Source: Streptomyces phaeofaciens
GTDB lineage: Bacteria; Actinomycetota; Actinomycetes; Streptomycetales; Streptomycetaceae
Length of the DNA: 64,000 nucleotides
NCBI RefSeq assembly: GCF_014648915.1
Contig: NZ_BMSA01000021.1
Span: 143,499 to 207,498 of the forward strand
Reading direction: 5' to 3'
The notes below the pieces were generated by a model. The model was not told the DNA's origin, made no database searches, and saw nothing but the letters and a program-made list of their open reading frames with translations. Numbering within the stretch: the first letter of the stretch is position 1; the number at the start of each line of letters is the position of its first letter. Shown here piece by piece: positions 57,809-64,000 of the stretch. The position numbers and the translations under genes are program-made.

Positions 57809-58162
57809 TCAGCTCGGTTCGTCGGTGTGGGTGCGCCGGGCCTGGGAGCGGCTGCTGTCCAGCCAGGGGGAGGGCGTGGACGGGTCGCCGATGGTGCGGC
57901 GGGTGTCGACCGTCAGATGGAGCAGGGTGCCGCGTCCGTTCGGGCCGGCGGGATAGCTGCGGGGTTCGTCGCAGGGGAACACCTGGCGCAGGACGAGGGC
58001 GACCCGGCGGGCGACGTCGGGGTCGGCCGCGATGATGCGCACCTCGGCGAGTCCCTCGTCCGCGGGCGGGATCTCCCAGGTCTCGGCGGGCCTGCCGAGA
58101 GCCTCGGCGGCCCTGTCGACGTCGTCGGAACGGCCGGACCTCGTCGCATGCGTGGACGCCAC
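57809..58162 (-). CDS. Hypothetical protein, 117 aa
   Basis: GTG 58162 has AAGGAG 8 bases upstream. The sequence (LAEVRIIAADPDVARRVALV, then LRQVFPCDEPRSYPAGPNGR) looks like a small alpha/beta domain with a disordered tail. Similar small proteins occur in Streptomyces stress loci. No function is assigned; coding is supported by codon bias and the ribosome site. Confidence 0.7.
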   Translation of the reverse strand: MASTHATRSGRSDDVDRAAEALGRPAETWEIPPADEGLAEVRIIAADPDVARRVALVLRQVFPCDEPRSYPAGPNGRGTLLHLTVDTRRTIGDPSTPSPWLDSSRSQARRTHTDEPS

Positions 58163-58350
58163 TGCGTGCTCCTTCGCCGGCCGGCCCCCGGTCCCTCCAC
58201 GGTACTCCCGGGCCCGTCCTCGGCGGAGGCGGGCGGGAGTACGGTGAAGGTGCCGAGGGTTATCCGTGCGCCCGCTGCCACGCGGTGCCGTTCTCGGCGA
58301 ACGACGACGCCGGGCCGGCCCCGTCCGGACCCGGGGCAGGAGTTCGCCTC

Positions 58351-59031
58351 ATGACCGTGAACGTGCCCGGCCGGAGGGGCCCGCAGGGGCCGTCGCCCCT
58401 GGAGGGGGAGCGCATCCGCCCGCTGTCCCGATGGCAGATCGAGGACCGGCTGGAGGAGCTCGGCGACCTGTACGCGGAGACCTCCGGCGGCGATCCGCGG
58501 GCCTGGAACCAGGACCGTGAGCTGTTCCTGCGCCGGCTGGTCGGAGAGCTGCACCGACCGGGCTTCACCCTGCTGGTCGCGGAGCGGAGCGTGATCGAGG
58601 AACCGGCCGGAGCGGGCGGGCCCACCGGTTCCGGGGACACCAGCCGCCTGGCGGGATGCGCCTACGGCTTTCCGGTCCGCGCGTGGGGGCCCTGGTGGCG
58701 GGGGCTGGACGGCTATCTCCCGCAGGACCTGCTGCGGCTCGCCGCCTCCGGGCGGCTCTTCGCGGTCTCCGGGCTCGTGGTCCACTCCCGGGTGCGCAAC
58801 CAGAACCAGGGCCGCGACTGGAACCTCGCCCGGCGCCTGCAACGGCGGTTGCTCGCCGACCACGCCGCCGGGCTCGCCGGTCACCCGGCCGTCCTCGGCG
58901 TCACGCTGGTGGACCGCGACGACCACGTCACCCTCCGGGCCCTGCGGGCCTGGGGCTGGCGCTCCGCCACGGCCGACACCCCGGATCCGCCCCGCTCGGC
59001 GCCGTGCCGCGCCCTGATCATCGGGCCGTGA
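58351..59031 (+). CDS. GNAT-like acetyltransferase
   Basis: This 226-residue protein shows a GNAT-like layout: FTLLVAERSVIEEPAG, AVSGLVVHSRVRNQNQGRDW with an acyl-CoA-loop-like Q/RxxGxx segment, and a C-terminal LRALRAWGWRS. ATG 58351 follows CAGGAG. The substrate is unknown. The best alternative is an uncharacterised conserved Streptomyces protein. Confidence 0.7.
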   Translation: MTVNVPGRRGPQGPSPLEGERIRPLSRWQIEDRLEELGDLYAETSGGDPRAWNQDRELFLRRLVGELHRPGFTLLVAERSVIEEPAGAGGPTGSGDTSRLAGCAYGFPVRAWGPWWRGLDGYLPQDLLRLAASGRLFAVSGLVVHSRVRNQNQGRDWNLARRLQRRLLADHAAGLAGHPAVLGVTLVDRDDHVTLRALRAWGWRSATADTPDPPRSAPCRALIIGP

Positions 59032-59062
59032 CCGGCGCCACCGTTTGACACCGGGATGCCGC

Positions 59063-59104
59063 TCCACCATGCTTGTGCTAATGCATTAGTACAAGCATGG
59101 TGGA
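59063..59104. promoter_or_regulatory. 42-bp palindrome before the GntR gene
   Basis: The two 21-base halves, TCCACCATGCTTGTGCTAAT plus G and its complement on the other side, match except for one pair (G77/T90). The centre is CTAATG-CATTAG. It covers the likely promoter and is the probable autoregulatory operator of the YtrA-like regulator. Confidence 0.88.
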
Positions 59105-59119
59105 GCCAGGGAAGGTGAC

Positions 59120-59527
59120 GTGGTCGAGTACCGGATCGACCGGGGCAGCGGCGTACCGGCCTACGTCCAGATCGTCGAGCAGACCGAACGGGCGCTCCGG
59201 ATGGGCACGTTGAGGGTCGGGGACAAGCTGCCCACGGCCCGGGAAGTGGTGGCGGCGACCGCCGTCAACCCCAACACGGTGCTCCGGGCCTACCGCGACA
59301 TGGAGCAGGCCGGTCTCGTGGAACTGCGCCGCGGACTGGGGACCTTCGTGACGCGGTCGCTCGCGCGGCCCGGCGCCGAGGACGACTCCCCCCTGCGCGC
59401 CGAGCTCACTGCCTGGACGGCCCGCGCGCGGGCGGCGGGACTGGAGAGGGCCGACGTCCTCGCACTGGTCACAGCCGCCCTGGACGCCTACGACAACGAG
59501 CAGCACAGCAAAGAGGAGGACGCATGA
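59120..59527 (+). CDS. GntR-family regulator, YtrA subfamily
   Basis: This 135-residue protein has the GntR HTH (PAYVQIVEQTERALRMGTLR, LPTAREVVAATAVNPNTVLR, AYRDMEQAGLVELRRGLGTF) and the short YtrA-type C-terminal dimerisation helices. It starts GTG 59120. YtrA regulators repress an adjacent ABC transporter; here the ATPase gene follows with ATGA overlap. Confidence 0.95.
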   Translation: MVEYRIDRGSGVPAYVQIVEQTERALRMGTLRVGDKLPTAREVVAATAVNPNTVLRAYRDMEQAGLVELRRGLGTFVTRSLARPGAEDDSPLRAELTAWTARARAAGLERADVLALVTAALDAYDNEQHSKEEDA

Positions 59528-60495
59528 CCGGGCCTGACGCGCCGGCCGCACTGCGCGCCACGGGACTCGGATTCCGGTACCGGGCACGGGGCGGCTGGGC
59601 CCTGCGGGACTGTGAGTTCACCGTGCCCTGCGGCCGTGTCACCGCCATCGTCGGACGCAACGGCGTCGGCAAGAGCACCCTGCTGCACCTGGCCGGCGGC
59701 CTGCTGCGCGCCCGCCGCGGGGAACTGCGCGTACTGGACGTCGTACCGGGGACGCCCGAGGCCCGCGCCCGGGTCGCCCTGCTCACCCAGGACAAGCCGC
59801 TCTACCCCCGCTTCACCGTGGCCGACACCCTGCTGATGGGCGAGAAGCTGAACACCTCGTGGGACCGGGCGGCCGCCGAGAACACCGTCCGCGAGGGCGA
59901 CATCCCGCTCACCGCCCGGGTCGGCGAGCTGTCCCCCGGCCAGCGCACCCGCGTCGCGCTCGCCCTGGCCCTCGGCAAGCGGCCCGAACTGCTGCTGCTC
60001 GACGAGCCGATGGCCGACCTCGACCCCGTGGCGCGCGGCGAGATCATGGCGACGCTGATGACCGAGGCCGCGGATCACGGCACGAGCATCGTGCTGTCCT
60101 CGCACGTCCTGCCCGAGCTGGAGACGACCTGCGACTGGGTGCTGCTGCTGCGGAACGGCCGTGTCGAGCTGAGCGAGGACGCCGACGCCCTGCGCGAGAG
60201 CCACGCCGTCCTGACCGGACACGCCGACCAGGAAGAGCTGCTGACCGGCCCCGCCGACCGCGCATCCCTTCCGACCGGCCCCGCCGGCCGGACCGACACC
60301 CCCGCCGGACGGCACACCGTCGTACACCGCCGGGTCGGCGTCCGGCAGATGACCGCCCTGGTGCGGCAGCGCGGCCCGTTGCGCGGCGACTGGCACGTCG
60401 AACGTCCCAGTCTGGAGAACATCCTGATCGGCTACCTCCAGGCCGCCGACCCGCAGGGCCCCGCCCTCGCCGAGCGGACGGAGGCGGCGGCGTGA
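59524..60495 (+). CDS. ABC transporter ATP-binding protein
   Basis: This 323-residue protein has Walker A GRNGVGKST, signature LSPGQ, Walker B LLLLDEPMADLDP and the H-switch VLSSHVLPELE. A C-terminal extension (about 230-323) is as in drug and cell-envelope exporters. It overlaps both neighbours (ATGA, GTGA). It likely pumps a peptide or envelope-active compound together with the permease downstream. Confidence 0.94.
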   Translation: MTGPDAPAALRATGLGFRYRARGGWALRDCEFTVPCGRVTAIVGRNGVGKSTLLHLAGGLLRARRGELRVLDVVPGTPEARARVALLTQDKPLYPRFTVADTLLMGEKLNTSWDRAAAENTVREGDIPLTARVGELSPGQRTRVALALALGKRPELLLLDEPMADLDPVARGEIMATLMTEAADHGTSIVLSSHVLPELETTCDWVLLLRNGRVELSEDADALRESHAVLTGHADQEELLTGPADRASLPTGPAGRTDTPAGRHTVVHRRVGVRQMTALVRQRGPLRGDWHVERPSLENILIGYLQAADPQGPALAERTEAAA

Positions 60496-61448
60496 ACGGC
60501 TCCCTCTGGCTCGCGTGGCGCCAGCAGCGCACACTCGTCGGCGCCGGCGCGGCCGTCCTGGCAGCCGCCGCCGCGCTCGCCGCCTACTACCGCTCGGGCA
60601 TGCTGGACGCCCTGCGCACCGGCCTGTTCGACCACTGCGACCCCGGCCCGCTGTACTGCGCGCGCGGCGACACCGGCTCGCCCCTGCTGCTGGACATCCA
60701 GCCGCTCCAGTACCTCGGGGCGCTGAACATCGTCCTGCCCGTCCTGATCGGCGTCTTCTGGGGCGCCCCGCTCCTCGGCCGCGACCGGGAACTGGGCACG
60801 CACCGCGTGATCCTCGCCCAGGGCGTGAGCCGCGGCCAGTGGTTCGCCTCCCGGTTCGCCCTCGCCGCGGTCACCGCGACGGCCCTCTCCGGCCTGCTCG
60901 CGGCAGTGTTCGCGTGGTGGTGGCGACCGGCCGCCGACCGCAGCTACGGCCTGTTCTGGTACGAGACCTCCGCCCTGAGCGGCTCGGGCCCGCGGGTCGT
61001 CGCGGCCGCCCTGTTCGGTCTCGCGGCCGGCACCCTGCTGGGCCTGCTGGCCCGCCGCGTCCTGGCCGCGATGGGCCTGACCCTCCTGGCCACCGGGGTG
61101 ATGACGCTCGTACTGGAGTGGACGCACAAGACGCGGCTCCTGGTCGCACCGCACACCTACGTCAGCGCCGGCATCGCCCCCAAGCCGCTCATGGGCGAGA
61201 AGTGGACGACCGGCAACTACGGCCTGATCACCGCCTCCGGCCGCCACGACGACGTCCTGAACTGCCCCTTCCCGTCCGGCGCCGAACTCAGGGCGTGCAT
61301 GGACCGGCACGGGTACGTCGCCCGCTTCTACGAGGCCAACCCGGCCGGCGACTACTGGACCTTCCAGTGGATCGACACCGCGGTCCTCGGCGGCCTCGCC
61401 GTCCTGCTCACGGTCGTCACCGTGCTGCTCCTGCGCCGCCGCGTCTGA
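60492..61448 (+). CDS. ABC-2-type membrane permease
   Basis: This 318-residue protein starts GTG 60492 (GTGA overlap). It has about six hydrophobic segments (about 14-34, 73-98, 120-145, 170-190, 193-215, 288-312) and an external loop with four cysteines (HCDPGPLYCARGD; CPFPSGAELRACMD). It is the membrane partner of the ATPase. The substrate is unknown. Confidence 0.88.
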   Translation: MNGSLWLAWRQQRTLVGAGAAVLAAAAALAAYYRSGMLDALRTGLFDHCDPGPLYCARGDTGSPLLLDIQPLQYLGALNIVLPVLIGVFWGAPLLGRDRELGTHRVILAQGVSRGQWFASRFALAAVTATALSGLLAAVFAWWWRPAADRSYGLFWYETSALSGSGPRVVAAALFGLAAGTLLGLLARRVLAAMGLTLLATGVMTLVLEWTHKTRLLVAPHTYVSAGIAPKPLMGEKWTTGNYGLITASGRHDDVLNCPFPSGAELRACMDRHGYVARFYEANPAGDYWTFQWIDTAVLGGLAVLLTVVTVLLLRRRV

Positions 61449-61509
61449 CCGCACCGCACCGAGACCCTGACCCTGACCCGGAGCTGACGGGGGGGCGCCA
61501 CCGAGGGCG

Positions 61510-62226
61510 CTACCGGGGATCCACCCACAGCGCCGAGGCGACCGCGCAGAGCTCGCCCCCCGCCGTGGTCAGGGCGGCACCCATCCGGTGCTTGCGCCCT
61601 TCCTCCGCAAGGACCCACGCGTACGACACCAGCCGCGAGGAAACCGGCACCGGCCGGAGCAGCCGAGCGGTGAGCGAGGCCGTCAGCGCCCCCTCCCGCA
61701 CGGTCCCCCGCAGCCGCCCCGCGGCGTTTCCGGGGCAGTCGAGCGCCCCCCACACCAGCTCCGCCGGCAGCATCCCCTCCGTGTCGGCGAGCGCGGGCCC
61801 GGCCGTCCAGGCGGTGGCCACCAGATCCCGTCCCGGCACGACCCCGCAGTGCTGGCGCAGCCCGGTGTCGGGCGTGCGGTCGAGTCCGCATCCGAAGCAG
61901 TCCACGACCCCCTCCGGCGGAGCCGCGCGGTACGCCTCGGCCGCGGCAGAGGCCTCCTCCCAGGAGGGCGGTGCGGGCACCTCCAGGTCCAGCTCACCGG
62001 CCGCGGCCACCGCGAGAACCCCGTCCGCACCGGTCAGCACGGCCCCGCCGCCGGCGGTCCGGGCGAGCCCCAACGGCACCTCCACCGGCGTCGGCCGCCG
62101 GAAGTCCACCCGTACGGTCCCGGCGGCCACCCGCCCGGCGAGCGTCCCGGCGACGAATCCGCCGAACGCCACCCCGGGATACCCGCACAGCCGGCCGGGC
62201 ACCGTGATCGTCTCGATGTCGGTCAT
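61510..62226 (-). CDS. Hot-dog-fold thioesterase-like protein with CFGCG motif
   Basis: This 238-residue protein starts MTDIETITVPGRLCGYPGVA. The middle has DCFGCG, a motif seen in a family of hot-dog proteins, and the C-terminus resembles the thioesterase fold (ALTASLTARLLRPVPVSSRL). Ligands are unknown. It is convergent with the ABC permease and divergent from the DinB gene. Confidence 0.75.
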   Translation of the reverse strand: MTDIETITVPGRLCGYPGVAFGGFVAGTLAGRVAAGTVRVDFRRPTPVEVPLGLARTAGGGAVLTGADGVLAVAAAGELDLEVPAPPSWEEASAAAEAYRAAPPEGVVDCFGCGLDRTPDTGLRQHCGVVPGRDLVATAWTAGPALADTEGMLPAELVWGALDCPGNAAGRLRGTVREGALTASLTARLLRPVPVSSRLVSYAWVLAEEGRKHRMGAALTTAGGELCAVASALWVDPR

Positions 62227-62314
62227 GGCGCTCACTCCACCACACCCCGTCCCCGGCGGCCGCAGGGCCAAGGTACGTTCGACGCACCACGTCGGCCCCC
62301 GAGAGGAATACACC

Positions 62315-62824
62315 GTGACCGTCGAACGCATCGGCCCGCCCCTGTTCGGCACGGAGCGCGAGACGCTGCGGGCGTTCCTGGACTTCCACCGGGCGACCCT
62401 GGCGATGAAGTGCGAGGGCCTCACGGAGGAGCAGCTCAAGGAGCGGTCGAGCCCGCCGTCGACCCTCTCCCTGCTCGCCCTGGTCCGCCACCTGGCCGAG
62501 GTCGAACGCGCCTGGTTCCGCCGGGTGTTCGACGACCAAGCCGCCCCGATGGTCTGGTCGGAGAAGGAGTTCGACTTCCAGGCCGCGTACGACACCGAGG
62601 GCGCGAGCGCCGACGAGGCGTTCGCGGCGTGGAAGGCCGAGGTCGAGCACTCGCGCCGCATCGAGCGCGACGCCGACTCCCTGGACCTCGCGGGGCACCA
62701 GCCGCGCTGGGGCGAGGACGTGTCCCTGCGGATGGTGATGCTCCACATGATCCTGGAGTACGGCCGCCACAACGGCCACGCGGACTTCCTCCGCGAGGGC
62801 GTGGACGGCACGGTCGGCGCCTGA
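62315..62824 (+). CDS. DinB/DUF664-family protein
   Basis: This 169-residue four-helix DinB-like protein has the metal histidines in LALVRHLAEVERAWF and MLHMILEYGRHNGHADFLR. Members are mycothiol-dependent transferases in actinobacteria. GTG 62315 follows GAGAGGAA. Confidence 0.93.
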   Translation: MTVERIGPPLFGTERETLRAFLDFHRATLAMKCEGLTEEQLKERSSPPSTLSLLALVRHLAEVERAWFRRVFDDQAAPMVWSEKEFDFQAAYDTEGASADEAFAAWKAEVEHSRRIERDADSLDLAGHQPRWGEDVSLRMVMLHMILEYGRHNGHADFLREGVDGTVGA

Positions 62825-63026
62825 CCCACGCGCCCGCCCTCCACCAACTCCGCCTGCGATCAATGGAGTTGTGAAGATCTCTCCACGGTGCGACCATCCC
62901 GGAGGTTCGGCAGTCACCTTCGGTGCCGTCCGTGCAGCCGAGGCGGCTCGGGCCGCCCTCGCCCGTTTCGGTCCCCGGCGGTCATGACCCGGGGCCACCA
63001 GAGAGTGTTGGGGGAAACACACACCT

Positions 63027-63821
63027 ATGCGTAAACGCGCCACCGTGACCGCCATCGCCGGAGCCCTGGCCCTGTCCACGTTCGCCGCTCCGGGCGCCGC
63101 CCGGGCGGACGAGTCCGTGGGCGACACCCGGATCACCAAGGTGGTCGTCAACGGCGGATCCGACATCGTGCTGGGCACCACGAGCCCGAAGACCTTCACC
63201 CTCGCGGTGACCGCCACCGACGACTCGGGCATCAAGGAGGACTACAACGTCCCCGCGCTGTGGCACGGGGCCGGCCAGGTGATGCCCGACGACCCTTGGG
63301 GGCTGGTGCTCCCCGACGACCCGTCCGGCGACTGCGTGGCCCACAGTGCCACCACGACCACCTGCACCTTCACCCTCACCATGAATCCGCGGATCGACCC
63401 GCAGGACAACACCACGGCCGGAACCTGGAAGGTGTGCGCCGGCGCCACCGGCAACGACTGGGACTACGTCTCCAAGGACGTCGCGGCCACGGTGAAGGTC
63501 AGGCGTGCCGCCAGGCTGACGGTCAACGCCTCGCCGGAACCGGTGAAGAAGGGCAAGACCCTCACCGTCACCGGCGGCCTGACGCGAGCCAGCTGGGAGA
63601 CCTACAAGTACGCCGGCTACACCGGCCAGCCGGTGAAGCTCCAGTTCCGCAAGAAGGGCACCGCCACGTACACCACCGTCAAGACGGTGACCACGGGTAG
63701 CGGCGGCGCCCTGAAGACCACGGTCAAGGCCACCACCGACGGCTACTGGCGCTGGTCCTTCGCCGGCACCCCCACCACCGCGAACGCCACCACCACGGCC
63801 GACTACGTCGACGTACGGTAG
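63027..63821 (+). CDS. Secreted protein with Ig-like/beta-rich domains
   Basis: This 264-residue protein has a signal peptide (1-28, ending AARA). Two beta-rich regions follow: residues 35-150 (TFTLAVTATDDSGIKEDYNV; a Cys pair DCVAHSATTTTC) and 160-264 (ASPEPVKKGKTLTVTGGLTR, FAGTPTTANATTTADYVDVR), the latter like bacterial Ig repeats. No enzyme motif. The 202 bases before it (62825-63026) hold its promoter region but no clear element. Confidence 0.85.
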   Translation: MRKRATVTAIAGALALSTFAAPGAARADESVGDTRITKVVVNGGSDIVLGTTSPKTFTLAVTATDDSGIKEDYNVPALWHGAGQVMPDDPWGLVLPDDPSGDCVAHSATTTTCTFTLTMNPRIDPQDNTTAGTWKVCAGATGNDWDYVSKDVAATVKVRRAARLTVNASPEPVKKGKTLTVTGGLTRASWETYKYAGYTGQPVKLQFRKKGTATYTTVKTVTTGSGGALKTTVKATTDGYWRWSFAGTPTTANATTTADYVDVR

Positions 63822-63880
63822 CCGCCGGACCGACCCCGCGCCCCACGACGAGGTGGCGCCCACCGGTCCGGACAACAAAC

Positions 63881-63907
63881 AACCCCCGGGTCCATGACCT
63901 GGGGGTT
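63881..63907. terminator. Terminator-like hairpin beside the tRNA fragment
   Basis: AACCCCCGGGTC-CAT-GACCTGGGGGTT forms a 12-bp stem with one mismatch. It could serve the secreted-protein gene (plus strand) and the former tRNA transcript (minus strand). Confidence 0.78.
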
Positions 63908-63912
63908 CGTGG

Positions 63913-63960
63913 TGGAGCGGGTGACGAGAATCGAACTCGCGCTCTCAGCTTGGGAAGCTG
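63913..63960 (-). tRNA. 3' fragment (48 nt) of tRNA-Gly(CCC)
   Basis: Read on the minus strand the sequence has the anticodon loop TTCCCAA with stem CAGC/GCTG, variable loop, T-arm with GTTCGATT, acceptor strand CACCCGCT and encoded CCA. Upstream of the anticodon stem the sequence does not fit a D-arm or the GCGGGTG acceptor strand that should pair with CACCCGC. So only the 3' 48 nt is present; it is not a functional tRNA. Integrases of Streptomyces elements commonly use the 3' half of tRNA genes as attachment sites. Confidence 0.82.
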
Positions 63961-64000
63961 CGGGCATTTGAGGCTGATTCTTGCCCTGGCCTGGGGAAAC

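Noticed and set aside
59044..59049. TTGACA as the -35 of the GntR promoter
   Set aside because: No acceptable -10 lies 16-19 bases downstream, so only the palindrome is reported.

Overview
The window is GC-rich (about 72% by eye), with strong GC3 bias, dense divergent and overlapping genes, and many genes typical of high-GC actinobacteria: SMI1/KNR4, Scr1/WhiJ-type HTH plus DUF397 proteins, F420-dependent oxidoreductases, large LAL-type LuxR regulators and SCO5918-family proteins. It reads as chromosomal Streptomyces DNA. No CRISPR array, IS element or rRNA was seen, and no stretch over about 300 bases lacks a gene.

1-18,100: part of an extracellular/cytoplasmic contractile injection system (eCIS, phage-tail-like particle). 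A minus-strand operon runs sheath, tube 1, a probable baseplate chaperone, a DUF6760-type small protein, a 1143-residue Pro/Ala/Thr-rich low-complexity protein, tube 2, a LysM baseplate protein and a VgrG-like spike cut by the window edge. Divergent from it are two tandem paralogous single-pass membrane proteins with near-identical N-halves but different carbohydrate/surface-binding C-termini (ChW-like versus ricin-type). Convergent to these lie the eCIS AAA+ ATPase and the DUF4255 tail-terminator-like gene. A LuxR-type regulator and a large LAL regulator follow. The LAL gene carries the only in-frame TTA (bldA) codon found in the window, which suggests developmental control of the particle.

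18,100-31,500: accessory and housekeeping genes: SMI1/KNR4, Uma2 nuclease-like, HTH protein, a WhiJ-like trio (HATPase anti-sigma, HTH/DUF5753, DUF397), thioesterase and glycosyltransferase, WS/DGAT acyltransferase and cupin, Ohr, a LLM/hydrolase/HxlR cluster, a secreted PL9-like pectate lyase with a LacI-like operator, and a membrane-anchored PemK/MazF-like protein.

31,500-37,500: tautomerase and stand-alone TrpF divergent around a double 18-bp operator, a small dimerisation-domain protein, PPK2 polyphosphate kinase next to a P-type ATPase, and a carboxymuconolactone decarboxylase family protein.

37,500-48,200: a non-canonical phosphate-transport-like locus, pstC-pstA-pstS-X-Y-(sortase-like)-pstB. 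X and Y are large secreted proteins and the sortase-like protein has lost its catalytic His and Cys. A PHO-box-like double repeat lies upstream of pstC. This is the least conventional gene set in the window.

48,200-64,000: VOC, DUF4287, serine beta-lactamase-fold hydrolase, a NarL/LiaS-type two-component pair, inositol monophosphatase, a stress cluster (DUF5994, SCO5918 family, CBS, DEAD-box helicase, cold-shock protein, MerR), a GNAT-like protein, a YtrA-like GntR/ABC operon with a 42-bp palindrome, hot-dog and DinB proteins, and a secreted protein. The right edge holds only the 3' 48 nt of a tRNA-Gly(CCC), which looks like the attachment site of an integrative element lying mostly beyond the window.
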